A stretch of DNA of 64,000 nt, from NCBI GenBank assembly GCA_017642965.1, contig JAEPOJ010000011.1, positions 35,762-99,761 on the forward strand. The letters are read 5' to 3'. The DNA is from Phycisphaerales bacterium (GTDB lineage Bacteria > Planctomycetota > Phycisphaerae > Phycisphaerales > UBA1924). Below the pieces are notes generated by a model. The model searched no databases. It saw nothing but the letters and a program-made list of their open reading frames with translations, and was not told where the DNA came from. This document shows, one piece after another, positions 1 to 9,073 of the stretch. Made by a program: the position numbers and the translations under genes. Position 1 is the first letter of the stretch, and each line of letters begins with the position of its first letter.

Positions 1-70
1 GTGAGGCGCTGCTGCTTCATGCTGGCACATGATGTGAACCCGTTCAGCTTGAATACGGTATAGTCCAGTG

Positions 71-1159
71 ATGCCACACAAGAGTTCCATGCCAATCCTC
101 GCCGCGCTCTTGCTGGCTTCCGTTGCACAGGCCCAGATCGGTGGCCCGCCGATCGATGCGCCGGTCCCCGAGACCACGCCGGAGGTCATCGAGGATTGGG
201 TTGAGCAGCTTGGAAACGAAGATTGGCTGATGCGCGACCTTGCGACGCTGGAGCTCTCGGAGCTCGACCCGGGCATCTCGCTGGAGACACTCGAGGGATT
301 TATGCGTCATGAGGACCTCTCCCCTGAGCAGCGCGCCCGTTTGCGCCTCGCCTGCCTCCGTCGGTTCGCGCTGCGCCCCAAAGGCGCCCTCGGTGTTTCG
401 TTCGGCACGATCCGTGTGGGCGCGATCGAGGTGCAGCCCATTCCACCAAGCGAAGAGTTCCCGGCCACCTTGATGCTCAAGGAGAACGATCAGATCGCCA
501 TGGTCGGCGATCAGGTCATCGACGGCTCGTTCTCATTGCGGATCGAGATCCTCTCGCGTGACCCGGGCTCGATCCTCCCCGTCACACTCATCCGCAACGA
601 GCGCGTCCTGCGGCTGGATCTCCCGCTCGGTTCGTTCTCCGACCTCACTGGCGCGGTGCGGATGGACTCGCAGCTGCTGACCAGCGCGCTCGAACGACGC
701 TGGGAGCGGTTGGGCATCGAGCACGGACCAGACGGCTCGATCGGCAGCGGCATTAGCACCGAAGACTGGGAGCGAGCGGCCTTCCCCGAGGGTGAGACGC
801 CCGATCCACGCGAACCGGAACTCATCGCACCGCGTGGCTACGTGCTGGGCCCGGGCATGAACACCACGCCCGGCTCGGGGCGATGGGGGCAGGCGATCAT
901 CGATGTCTGGTCGGATCCGGACGCCCTGAACCGGGACCTGGTGCAGCGCGAGTCGCTGCTCGCGGGCGAGCGCGCCCAGCCCATGATTGCGCTGCGGATG
1001 CTGCTGGAGCGCGAGCGTGACCAGCTCCGCCAGGACCTTGGGCAGGCGGAGGAAGCGCAACAATCGATGCTCGAAGAACAGCTCGCCCAGGTCTCGATGC
1101 AGCTGGACGCGATCACGCAGAAGATCGATGCAGCTCGCCCATCAGGGAACACGCCCTGA
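71..1159 (+). CDS. Secreted PDZ-domain protein with C-terminal coiled coil
   Basis: Predicted exported protein of 362 residues. A GTG at 68 sits directly before ATG 71, and another ATG at 89 would also keep the signal peptide; 71 is taken. The signal peptide ends near residue 21 (ASVAQA). Residues about 35-100 are helical and resemble one or two HEAT-like units. Residues about 106-186 read as a PDZ fold (GALGVSFG, then a GDQVIDG loop), like PDZ domains used for substrate or partner docking. No protease catalytic domain is attached. The last 50 residues are a charged Glu/Gln-rich coiled coil. It probably acts in the periplasm, perhaps as an adaptor; the function is not known. It converges on the HD-domain gene with only a few bases between. 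Confidence 0.75.
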   Translation: MPHKSSMPILAALLLASVAQAQIGGPPIDAPVPETTPEVIEDWVEQLGNEDWLMRDLATLELSELDPGISLETLEGFMRHEDLSPEQRARLRLACLRRFALRPKGALGVSFGTIRVGAIEVQPIPPSEEFPATLMLKENDQIAMVGDQVIDGSFSLRIEILSRDPGSILPVTLIRNERVLRLDLPLGSFSDLTGAVRMDSQLLTSALERRWERLGIEHGPDGSIGSGISTEDWERAAFPEGETPDPREPELIAPRGYVLGPGMNTTPGSGRWGQAIIDVWSDPDALNRDLVQRESLLAGERAQPMIALRMLLERERDQLRQDLGQAEEAQQSMLEEQLAQVSMQLDAITQKIDAARPSGNTP

Positions 1160-1164
1160 ACGAA

Positions 1165-1710
1165 TCAGGATCGCTGGGCTTCCCTGAGTGATTCGAGCAG
1201 GTCGGCAACCGCGGCCCGCGCTGTGACGAAGACCTCACGATCGGTATCGCCCTCGGTCAGGTTCAACGCACGCTGGCAGCGGGCGATGCACTTGCGGCGC
1301 AGCCCCGGGCGCGGCAGGTCCAGCCCGTTGTCATACACGTCCGCGAGCTTCACAATCCGCGCCTGCCACGGTCCCGCGGCGAGGCGCCTGTCATAATCGA
1401 TCTCCCGCTGCTCCTCGATCAGCAGCATGTTCTTGGTCATGCACGCGACACAGTCCGCGACCTTACGCCCGAACCGCTTGTGGATGTCGTCGAAGTCGGT
1501 CCGGGTGTCCTCGATCGTGTCGTGGAGCAGCGCCGTCGCGATCGCGATCTCGTCATCGCACCCGAAGATATCTCGCAGCACCATCGCGACCCGGAACGGG
1601 TGCGCAACGAACGGTGTCTTCTTGTCCTTGCGGTACTGGTGGTTATGGACGCGGGCGGCGTAGGAGGCGGCGGTCTGCCAGAGGCGTGGTTCAACTTCAG
1701 TCATGGTCAT
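1165..1710 (-). CDS. HD-domain (p)ppGpp hydrolase-like protein
   Basis: Small stand-alone HD phosphohydrolase of 181 residues (179 if the second ATG is used). It matches the hydrolase half of RelA/SpoT and MESH1-type enzymes: His37 in the FVAHP motif, the metal-binding LLHDTIEDT motif (His63, Asp64, Glu67, Asp68) and VKLADVYDN (Asp124, Asn128) are all in place. There is no synthetase or TGS domain. The expected role is removal of the 3'-pyrophosphate of (p)ppGpp or hydrolysis of a related nucleotide in the cytoplasm. The family is well known but the true substrate is inferred. It lies downstream of the GH35 gene, separated by a terminator-like hairpin, so it is probably its own transcription unit. 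Confidence 0.8.
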   Translation of the reverse strand: MTMTEVEPRLWQTAASYAARVHNHQYRKDKKTPFVAHPFRVAMVLRDIFGCDDEIAIATALLHDTIEDTRTDFDDIHKRFGRKVADCVACMTKNMLLIEEQREIDYDRRLAAGPWQARIVKLADVYDNGLDLPRPGLRRKCIARCQRALNLTEGDTDREVFVTARAAVADLLESLREAQRS

Positions 1711-1742
1711 GTATCAGCATACAGAGAAACAAGCATACAAAC

Positions 1743-1769
1743 AACGCACTCGCCGGGGGCAAGTGCGTT
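1743..1769 (-). terminator. Intrinsic terminator after the GH35 gene
   Basis: Eight-base inverted repeat (AACGCACT / AGTGCGTT) around an 11-base loop. Read on the minus strand it is followed by a T-rich tail (GTTTGT). It lies 26 bases past the GH35 stop. Confidence 0.6.
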
Positions 1770-1794
1770 CGCTTGTGTAAAAGTTCTGACCAGA

Positions 1795-4554
1795 TCAGCG
1801 TCGTGAGGAAACGACCTTGACCTTGCTCGGGGCACAGCCGTGCTCATCGAAAATCAGCAGTTCGTTGGCACCTTCCGTGTTGAGCCAGGCGCTGGGTATG
1901 GTGAGCGGCAACGCCGGATCCACGTCCTTGCCCTTCTGGTCCGCAACAAAGTACCGCCCGAGCGCATGACCGTTCAGGTACACCTGCCCCTTGCTCAGCC
2001 CAGAGCAATCGAGGTCGAGCGAGACGCGCGTGTCGGGCGACTCGAACGAGGTCTTCCACCACGTCGGTAGATCGGTGTTCTTCATCTTGGACTTGGCTAC
2101 CGCGTCGAAGTCGATCTCCGCGGGCGGCTCCCACTTCGCGAAAGACCAGGCGCACTTGTCCGTGATTGGGTTCGACCCTTCCAGAATCTCGCCTTCGGTA
2201 TCGATCAGCTTGTGCATCTTCTCAACAAACTTCTCGTCCTGCTCGGTCAGCGCGTTGTCCTCGAAAGCGATCTGCACAACGTTGTTGCCGCGCTTCGTTG
2301 CCTCGTCATCGAGCACAACCGTGGTCGGGCGGTTCGCCGAGACGAGCGTGTAGGGCTCGTCGTTGAGCACGATGATGGCGCGTGCGGGCAGCGCGGGGAG
2401 TTCCATAAAGATTGATGACTTCTTCAGGTGCTTGAAGCTCCAGGTGAGGCGGTGCGGCAGCGTGGTATCGCCGGGACGCACGCCGAAGATCGGCGAGCGG
2501 AAGGAGAGCAGCTCGATCGGGTCGCACTGCTCGATGGTGCACTTGCCCGTCTTGAACGCGTTGCGTTCGATCACGTGACCGTACACGCCCTTGCGCTGGG
2601 TCAGGTCCGATCCAGCGTGCGCACGCCCCATGTTGTCCGAGAGCAATACCAGCTGCTGGTTGCCCTTCTTCGTCGCGAGCGTGATCTCCCGCTCGGCGCC
2701 GGGGCCGCTACCGAGCACGCCCTGATGCTCAGCGTCAAGGTACGCGCTCACGCGGTCGCTCATCTCGGGGGCAGTGACCTTGAGTTTCTTGGTTGAGCTG
2801 TTCTTCAGCTCAACCCGGTACCAGCCATAGCCGTAGGGTGTGCCGAGCTCCGAGAGATCGGCGGGGCCGGGAATCTGGGCGTAGCGAGGTGATGTTCCGG
2901 AGATATGCTCCTCGGGGATCGCGCTCTCCCAGTTGCCGAGCGTGACCTTGGGCAGCTTGGCCCCGGCGTATCCCTCAGGCGTCTTGGTGGAATGCGTCTT
3001 CGACACGCCCTTCTCGTCGATGTGCGTGTGCGTCTTGCCGTTCGGCGAGGGCAGCGGCTCGCCGTCGCTGGTCATGCCGCCAACCCCAACATAGATGTGG
3101 CCGTTGTGGATGTACGTCTCGTCGGCCATCTCATCGCACATGACGACGATGGTCATGCCCTCGTGCTCGACAACGAGCGGCTTGCGCCCCTTGGGCACCT
3201 CGACCTCCAGCGGCGTGCCGTTGATGGAAACCTCGCCGGTCGCGTTTGCCGGACCGAAGAGCAGCAGCGCGTTGTCTGTGTGCGCCAACGCATTGAGCGA
3301 CGTGTAGTCCAGCGTGTGCGACGATGACAGGTGCACATCGAGCACGCACCAATGCACACGCTGGTGACCAAGGCGCACGGGCAGCGATGCGCCGTCGCTG
3401 AGCAGCAGGTTCAAGGTTCCTGGCTTGCTCTTGGCGGGGGAGAAGATGAACACGATCGAGCCCTGCGTACCGCGCATGTGCGTGACCGCGTGCCCGTTGA
3501 TCGAAGATTCATCGCTCGCCGGATCGATCACGATCGGCGGCTGCTCATGCTCGGTGTGCGCAAGCACACGCGAGAAGCTGCTCGCGAACATGTTCAGGCG
3601 CCGCACGGGCAGCCCGTTCTCTGTCAGACGGCCGTGCTCGTCGACCAGGGCGCAGGCCTCACTCAGCGGTGTGAATGGCGAGAACGCGCCGCCGACGTCA
3701 GAGCCGGCCAGGAAGCCAGGCGTCACGCCGGCACAGAAGTTGCCAAGGTTGTACTGACCGCCGGCGCACATGATCTCGGCGAGCTGGCGCTGCAGCGTGA
3801 GCCCGTCCGTGCACTCGGGCGCGGGCTGACCGAAGATCGGGCGTGCACGCGGGCCATAGTCGATGACGATCTGCGGCTGATCCGGGCAGACGGCCTTGAG
3901 CTGGCGCATGATGCCGAACATATCGCCCTCGCCGGACCACGCGTCGATGTCGCCCTCAACGCCTTCCCAGAGGTTGTTCGCGTTGATCTTGGGGACGGTG
4001 AAGCCCGCTTCGCGCAGGTAGCGACCCAGCTCACCGAGGTAGCCCTTGGCCGCGTCGGCGTCGCCGCAGAACCACTTGTTCTCGTTCTGGATCATGATGA
4101 TCGGCGCGCCCTTGGTGGTCGACGCCTGCAGATCCTTGAGCTGCTTGGCCAGCGCGTTGAAGTACTTGCCGACCGCTTCGAGGAACGGCTGGTTGGGCTT
4201 GCGGAGCTCGAGCTCGGGCATGTTGAGCAACCACGCGGGCAGACCGCCCAGGTCCCAACCTTCGCCGATGTACGGGCCGACACGCAGGACGCAGTAGAGC
4301 CCCGCCTCGTGGATCAGTTCGACGAAACGGCGGATGTCGTTGTTGTCTTTGAAGTCGTAGCTGCCGGGGCGGGTCTCGATCTGACTCCAGAAGATCGGGA
4401 CCTCGATGCAGTTGAGCCCGGCGTGCTTGGCCGCACGGATGCGATCGGCCCATTCGCTGGGGGCGATGCGCTGGAAATGGATCGAACCGGAGACGATCCA
4501 GACGCGCTTGCCGTCGATCATGAGGGTGCGACTATCGAAGCTGACTGATGCCAT
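1795..4554 (-). CDS. Glycoside hydrolase family 35 (beta-galactosidase-like)
   Basis: A 919-residue protein starting at ATG 4554, chosen over an upstream in-frame start at 4710 because an AGGGG ribosome site sits just before it and the GH35 fold begins at once (SGSIHFQR). The TIM barrel carries the family markers VGPYIGEGW and GGLPAWLL near residues 92-109. The acid/base glutamate is present in IMIQNENK (Glu158). Where the nucleophile Glu is expected, by-eye alignment places IVIDYG, giving Asp232. The C-terminal part ends in a jelly-roll carbohydrate-binding module with the typical NGHALGRYF. No signal peptide is seen at the chosen start, so it is probably cytoplasmic and acts on imported galactosides or plant/algal oligosaccharides. 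The odd catalytic residue leaves activity uncertain. Confidence 0.85.
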   Translation of the reverse strand: MASVSFDSRTLMIDGKRVWIVSGSIHFQRIAPSEWADRIRAAKHAGLNCIEVPIFWSQIETRPGSYDFKDNNDIRRFVELIHEAGLYCVLRVGPYIGEGWDLGGLPAWLLNMPELELRKPNQPFLEAVGKYFNALAKQLKDLQASTTKGAPIIMIQNENKWFCGDADAAKGYLGELGRYLREAGFTVPKINANNLWEGVEGDIDAWSGEGDMFGIMRQLKAVCPDQPQIVIDYGPRARPIFGQPAPECTDGLTLQRQLAEIMCAGGQYNLGNFCAGVTPGFLAGSDVGGAFSPFTPLSEACALVDEHGRLTENGLPVRRLNMFASSFSRVLAHTEHEQPPIVIDPASDESSINGHAVTHMRGTQGSIVFIFSPAKSKPGTLNLLLSDGASLPVRLGHQRVHWCVLDVHLSSSHTLDYTSLNALAHTDNALLLFGPANATGEVSINGTPLEVEVPKGRKPLVVEHEGMTIVVMCDEMADETYIHNGHIYVGVGGMTSDGEPLPSPNGKTHTHIDEKGVSKTHSTKTPEGYAGAKLPKVTLGNWESAIPEEHISGTSPRYAQIPGPADLSELGTPYGYGWYRVELKNSSTKKLKVTAPEMSDRVSAYLDAEHQGVLGSGPGAEREITLATKKGNQQLVLLSDNMGRAHAGSDLTQRKGVYGHVIERNAFKTGKCTIEQCDPIELLSFRSPIFGVRPGDTTLPHRLTWSFKHLKKSSIFMELPALPARAIIVLNDEPYTLVSANRPTTVVLDDEATKRGNNVVQIAFEDNALTEQDEKFVEKMHKLIDTEGEILEGSNPITDKCAWSFAKWEPPAEIDFDAVAKSKMKNTDLPTWWKTSFESPDTRVSLDLDCSGLSKGQVYLNGHALGRYFVADQKGKDVDPALPLTIPSAWLNTEGANELLIFDEHGCAPSKVKVVSSRR

Positions 4555-4918
4555 GAAGTACCCCTGTGACAACGCTTTACAGCGGAATCGAGTGTGTGCC
4601 TGCGGATCGCGTTTATCCCAGGCGAGCCGAGGGTCAAAGCCGACCGTCGGCGTGGGCCTAGACCCTATGAGCATGTCGAAAAAAGGCAAATTTCGGACGG
4701 GTTCACCCACGTCGCGACAGGGTGATCCCTATGCGAATTCTTTGCGAACAAAGCTTCCTAAAACCAATGATTACATGGCCTTACGACGCTTTCTCAACAT
4801 CGCGGTCCGCACGCTCACAATTCGCGCACGAGACGCCTGAGAACTTTGAAAATTCTTCAGCGCGTACAGGCATCGAACACAAGTGTTCGGTTTTTACAAG
4901 GGTTCGGCCAACGACCGA
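4555..4918. other. Gene-free stretch between GNAT and GH35 genes
   Basis: 364 bases with no convincing gene. It holds the GH35 promoter side, an AT-richer segment (about 4735-4860) and a plus-strand terminator-like hairpin at 4874-4895. No known RNA family was recognised. Confidence 0.5.
4874..4895 (+). terminator. Orphan plus-strand intrinsic terminator
   Basis: Perfect seven-base stem CGAACAC / GTGTTCG with a two-base loop, followed by GTTTTTA on the plus strand. Both flanking genes are on the minus strand, so it does not terminate either of them. It could end a small RNA or simply be chance. Confidence 0.45.
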
Positions 4919-5578
4919 TCAGCGTGACCAGCACTCGAACTCATCGTGGTGGATCAGGGCCTTGTTGACCTCGAGCAGGTCGCGGCAGCCGTTCGCCTGG
5001 AAGCCGCATTTTTCAGCGACCCGCACCGAGGCCGGATTGTCGCGGCAGATGTGGGCCCGCACCAGGTGCATCCCCAGCCCCAGCGGGTGATCCGCGAGGG
5101 CGTAGTCGATCATGCCCTGCACACCCTCGGAGGCGAATCCCTGGCCGGCGAACCGACAATCGATCCACCAGTTGGCCTCACAGGACCACTCAAGCCCGCG
5201 CTGGATTTTGATAAGGTTGAACATCCCCAGGAACTGCCCGGCGTGTTCCCCGCGGTCGATATATGCCGCCCGTCGCCACGCGGTACCCTCGATATCCTGC
5301 ACCCGTGCCCGCGTCATGGTGCGATGAAAGAAGTGATCATCGCGCTCCCCTTCGTGGTTCATGGGGATCCACCGCCGCAATGCTTCGCGTGAGCGGCTGA
5401 TGGCGTCGACAAACGCATGCTCATCACGCGGCGTCAGGAGACGGTACACAAGCCGCTGCGTGGTGTGTTCCGCCTTGGGCAGCACTTCCACGATGCGCCG
5501 ATCGACCACACGCCTGCCAGCAATGATGCAGCTGGTATGCGGGCTCGTCGGAACAGCGTGTACAGCGGTCGAGTTCAT
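4919..5578 (-). CDS. GNAT N-acetyltransferase, RimJ/RimL type
   Basis: A 219-residue protein. ATG 5578 is preferred over an upstream in-frame start because GGAG lies seven bases before it. The acetyltransferase_3 pattern is clear: an N-terminal LTPRDEHAFVDAI strand-helix, WWIDCRFAGQGFASEGV as the acetyl-CoA pyrophosphate loop, and a C-terminal NPASVRVAEKCGFQ motif. Such proteins acetylate ribosomal protein N-termini or small molecules; the substrate here cannot be told. The first 40 residues or so are an extension without a recognised domain. Confidence 0.85.
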   Translation of the reverse strand: MNSTAVHAVPTSPHTSCIIAGRRVVDRRIVEVLPKAEHTTQRLVYRLLTPRDEHAFVDAISRSREALRRWIPMNHEGERDDHFFHRTMTRARVQDIEGTAWRRAAYIDRGEHAGQFLGMFNLIKIQRGLEWSCEANWWIDCRFAGQGFASEGVQGMIDYALADHPLGLGMHLVRAHICRDNPASVRVAEKCGFQANGCRDLLEVNKALIHHDEFECWSR

Positions 5579-5691
5579 GTATTCGGACTCCAAACGGATG
5601 TGTCCGTTAGATCGACGGTTCCGATAGCTGACTAAAGAGAAAGCACGTCCGGATATCTGGAATTCTGCTGAGACCGATAATCTGCCCATCT

Positions 5692-6222
5692 TCAGCGGCA
5701 GAAACGGGCCCACATACGCACGGCTTCACGCCGAGAGATCCGCTGACCACACTCGGCACAGGGCTGCTTATCGCTCGTGCGGAACTGAAGCGAATAGCCG
5801 CAGCGCGGGCAGAGGTGGCAGCGGTGAGCAATGGCGTGTTTACGTTCCGATCTCAATCCCATGATGAATCTCGACATACTCAGCACGAGCAGTATCACGC
5901 CGACCTGCGAAGCGATAAGTGCACCCCGCAACCAATATCCCATGAGGTCCCAAGGGGAAGGAAGCCTGAAGTATGCGCAAAGATTTGAGAATGGAACGCC
6001 CTGAAGATCGAGTTGCATGACTGTGATCAAGACGAATACGCCGAGCGCCGGAATCAAATGGCATACGGAAACCACAAACCACAACCAGTGTTGGAATTGC
6101 CGATACCACCCAAAGCGTTTGGCATTGATCTTCGGTTTTAGACCGGGTATCGCGCTTCCATCCGACTTCGCTCGTCGTGCCCATCGCTTGGGCTTACGGA
6201 GTTGGAACTTGTACCAGCGCAT
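5692..6222 (-). CDS. Membrane protein with C-terminal zinc ribbon
   Basis: A 176-residue protein of unknown function. The N-terminus is strongly basic. There are two hydrophobic segments (about residues 46-70 and 100-122), then a cytosolic tail with a CPRCGY...CAECGQ pair that forms a rubredoxin-like zinc ribbon. Short two-helix proteins with this ribbon are frequent in planctomycetes, where they are annotated only as hypothetical; that comparison is from general knowledge. It lies 113 bases upstream of the acetyltransferase and may share a transcript. A palindromic repeat begins 14 bases upstream of its start codon. Confidence 0.7.
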   Translation of the reverse strand: MRWYKFQLRKPKRWARRAKSDGSAIPGLKPKINAKRFGWYRQFQHWLWFVVSVCHLIPALGVFVLITVMQLDLQGVPFSNLCAYFRLPSPWDLMGYWLRGALIASQVGVILLVLSMSRFIMGLRSERKHAIAHRCHLCPRCGYSLQFRTSDKQPCAECGQRISRREAVRMWARFCR

Positions 6223-6236
6223 CGAGCATTCGTAGA

Positions 6237-6331
6237 TGGGTGGCCCGATGGAACCCGCAGGGTTCCTTCGGGTATCGACGACTATGAATTACGGGATCCC
6301 GAAGGAGACTTCGTCTCCATCGGGCCACCCA
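6237..6331. repeat. Palindromic REP/BIME-like element A
   Basis: Perfect 16-base outer arms (6237-6252 and 6316-6331, TGGGTGGCCCGATGGA and its complement). Inside each arm is a small hairpin (AACCCGCAGGGTT on the left, GAGACGAAGTCTC on the right) followed by TCCTTCGGG / CCCGAAGGA. Two hairpins in head-to-head orientation are the architecture of bacterial REP doublets. A GTAG precedes the left arm. No transposase is present. Confidence 0.7.
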
Positions 6332-6398
6332 GCCGAAAAGTCGTACGACCGATAATCCGATGCATTGGACGTATCATGAGCATTGAGGATAGCGAAGA

Positions 6399-8600
6399 TT
6401 ATGCAACGGCTATCACCTGATTCGAGGGCTTCACCTCAGGCGCGTGTGCCCGGGGGAGCGTGATCGAAAACTTTGCCCCGCCGAGTTCTGACTCTTCCAC
6501 CCATGCTCGCCCGGAATGTATCTGCGCAACCTTGTTCACGATATTGAGACCGATCCCGGTCCCATCCGCTTGCGCATCCCCGAGACGCTGGAAGAGCTCG
6601 AACACCTTCTCACGAAACCTGGGCTCGATGCCCGGCCCGTTATCCTCGACACTGAGTTGCACCATATCGCCAACTCGCGTCGTGGATATGTGAATCTTTA
6701 GTTCTTGGCCATCGACTCGTGCGTACTTCATCGCGTTCCCGATGAGGTTCTGCAGCACACTCAACACAAGCTCCTGATTGGCGTGCACAGGCAATGGGTT
6801 CCCCTTGACCTGAACACTCGCGCCCGCTGAGTCTATTTGATACTCAGCGCTACTCACTGCTTGATCGACGATCTCCGATAGATCTATATCTCGATGCTTG
6901 TCTTGGTGCCGGCTCACTTTGTACAACGTGAGGATCGATTCGATCATCTTCGACATCTGATTCACGGCTCGATTGATCGGCTCGATCAGGACGCCGAGCT
7001 TGTGATCAACTTTCATGTCTTGGAGATGATCTTCGAGCATCTTCATGTACCCATTGATGCAGAGTAATGGGGATTTCAGATCATGGGACATGCTGTAGGT
7101 AAACTGCTCGAGTTCACTGTTCAGCGCCGTGAGTTCGGCATTGCTTGCCTCGAGTTCCTTTGCATGGATCTTGAGCATCGCGGCCTGCTGTGCCTTAGTT
7201 CGAGCGATCGCGAGCTGACTCGCTTGATGCACCATCACCCAGACGATCCCAGAGAGGAAAAGCCCGCCAATCAGGACCGCGTTTGGCCATGGGCTTCTCG
7301 CGTTGATGAAAAAGCTCGAGCGTGGGATAAATGAAAGTTGAACATCATCGCCATGATCTCCGATGTTCAGAAAAAACGAACTCGTCATGCTCTCGTCGAG
7401 AGTGTACACCGAATCTGTGGCGTAATAGATCGTGTTATCACTCAGCACACGGATCTTGAAGTCCTGCAGGTATGAGGAACCAAGCTCCTCAATTAATCGA
7501 CGCATGCTCGAGACCGCGATCAAACTGCTGTGTGAATCTGAATCCAGCCCAAAGTTAATCTGTTGAACGATCAGCGCGTCGTCATTGGTGCTGACGAGCG
7601 AAATGGTCGTTGACCCGTGTAATGTCGGCCTAGTGATCAGGGACATATTCTCACTGTGCTCAGGCTCGTCCCACTTCACTCCGTCTGCGCCTGATCGTAG
7701 ATGCATCGAAACAAGCGCGGGGAGATCAACGATGTACCCTCGCGCGTCAACTCGCCAGGCAACAGATGGCATCTGTGGATTGTTCTGCCAACGCTTTACC
7801 ATCCGCTCATATGCTTGGCCATTCGTTGATAGCGCATGATTCATTGATTCCCCGAGAAGGGCATTCTTCTCGGCAATGATCTGTTGAACATTCTGCTTGT
7901 GCCACGCACGCATCGCGGTGGAAATAGTCAACGTCATGATCACCATCGCCAGAACGGGTTGGACGGGATGGAACGCGGAGTACCACTCGCGACTGACCGT
8001 GCGTTCACAACCGAGGTACGAGTACGCGAGCCAGCCACAGAGCAGGTACGCGATCGCGGTATGAACCGCCATACCCGAGAGGTATGAACTCCAACCCGCA
8101 AGGAATTCCGTCCCAACAAGGTATCCCCAGAGCGATGCGAGCGACATACCCACAACGCATGTCGTGATCAGACCACACCACCAAACCGCTCGCGGGTGTC
8201 GTGAAAGAGAAACGAAACCAAACAACGACAGAAGAAGGAAACACAACGTGGTATTCGCACCAGGCCGGCCCGGGTACGCGTCCGCATGGAGCAAAAACGG
8301 ATCGACAAACAGTTTGTCAATCCCGATGTCGATATCGGAGAGATACTGAAGTAGTGTCAGCCCATAAAATAAGCCCAACATGACAGCGAAGATGACGGCA
8401 ATCTGATTCTTCTTTGTCCGCAAGCAATGCAGCATGCAGGCGCACATCAGGAAGCCCAGAGCCGTGTTGAACTGCATCGGGTGGAAGCTCGGATGCAACT
8501 GAACAACAAGCTGAGACTGGACGAACCACCCAAGCATCACCAGAATACTAATGAGCGCAACGAAGAGTTCTGTTGCTCGCTGAAAGTGAACGACCCGCAT
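6399..8600 (-). CDS. Membrane sensor histidine kinase
   Basis: A 733-residue protein. The first ~230 residues contain about six to seven hydrophobic helices, a MASE-like membrane sensor. A periplasmic segment (about 240-450) and another helix follow, then a short coiled coil with ELEASNAELTALNSELEQF. The kinase core is complete: SMSHDLKSP with His506, an N box in NLIGNAMKYA, G1 DNGPG and G2 GTGIGL. Autophosphorylation at His506 and transfer to the adjacent receiver are expected. AGGGGA lies before the start. Only 29 bases separate it from the upstream response regulator, so they form one operon. Base composition looks less GC-rich than neighbours such as carB. Confidence 0.9.
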   Translation of the reverse strand: MRVVHFQRATELFVALISILVMLGWFVQSQLVVQLHPSFHPMQFNTALGFLMCACMLHCLRTKKNQIAVIFAVMLGLFYGLTLLQYLSDIDIGIDKLFVDPFLLHADAYPGRPGANTTLCFLLLSLFGFVSLSRHPRAVWWCGLITTCVVGMSLASLWGYLVGTEFLAGWSSYLSGMAVHTAIAYLLCGWLAYSYLGCERTVSREWYSAFHPVQPVLAMVIMTLTISTAMRAWHKQNVQQIIAEKNALLGESMNHALSTNGQAYERMVKRWQNNPQMPSVAWRVDARGYIVDLPALVSMHLRSGADGVKWDEPEHSENMSLITRPTLHGSTTISLVSTNDDALIVQQINFGLDSDSHSSLIAVSSMRRLIEELGSSYLQDFKIRVLSDNTIYYATDSVYTLDESMTSSFFLNIGDHGDDVQLSFIPRSSFFINARSPWPNAVLIGGLFLSGIVWVMVHQASQLAIARTKAQQAAMLKIHAKELEASNAELTALNSELEQFTYSMSHDLKSPLLCINGYMKMLEDHLQDMKVDHKLGVLIEPINRAVNQMSKMIESILTLYKVSRHQDKHRDIDLSEIVDQAVSSAEYQIDSAGASVQVKGNPLPVHANQELVLSVLQNLIGNAMKYARVDGQELKIHISTTRVGDMVQLSVEDNGPGIEPRFREKVFELFQRLGDAQADGTGIGLNIVNKVAQIHSGRAWVEESELGGAKFSITLPRAHAPEVKPSNQVIAVA

Positions 8601-8629
8601 GTCATCCCCTAAGCCTGATCACACCTATA

Positions 8630-9073
8630 TCAATCCGGGCAAGGGCAGTTCCATTGCGCCCAAAAATCCTCTATGTCATTCACCATGTTTCTGAACTCCC
8701 CGAACTCAATCGGCTTCACAACATACCCGCTCGCATGAGCTGCGTACGCGCGTCTGCGATCCGCGTCATCGTCAGATGATGTAAGAACAACGACCGGAAT
8801 CATGCTCAACGCCGGGCACGTGTTCATCTCCGCGATCACATCATGCCCGCTCAACCGGGGCATATTCAGATCCATCAGCACCAGGTCAGGGTGCTCTGCA
8901 TTTTCGTAGGGATGCTCTTGCTTAAGGAAACTGAGGGCTTCCTCACCGTTACGCATTCTGGTCACACTGAGCTCTGAACCGACGCGGGCCATTGACATCT
9001 GAAACAGGTTTGCCTGGTCGTCGTCATCCTCGACAAGTAGAAAGTGTGTAGTACGATGAGCGATCTTGGACAT
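8630..9073 (-). CDS. Single-domain response regulator, Rcp1/CheY type
   Basis: A 147-residue stand-alone receiver with no output domain. Acidic residues Asp15-18, the phosphoacceptor Asp68 (LMDLNMP), Thr98 and Lys120 are all in place. The DDDDQ N-terminus and PYENAEHPDLVLMDLNMPRLSG style match the Rcp1 family that pairs with phytochrome-like or other membrane kinases. GAGGAG precedes the start. It is the first gene of an operon with the kinase at 6399-8600 and is presumably its phosphoacceptor partner. The downstream target is not visible. Confidence 0.9.
   Translation of the reverse strand: MSKIAHRTTHFLLVEDDDDQANLFQMSMARVGSELSVTRMRNGEEALSFLKQEHPYENAEHPDLVLMDLNMPRLSGHDVIAEMNTCPALSMIPVVVLTSSDDDADRRRAYAAHASGYVVKPIEFGEFRNMVNDIEDFWAQWNCPCPD

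Noticed and set aside
3331..4548. Long plus-strand open frame (405 codons) opposite the GH35 gene
   Set aside because: It is antisense to a gene with clear family motifs and is Arg/Val/Asp-rich with no domain, as expected for a shadow frame in GC-rich DNA.
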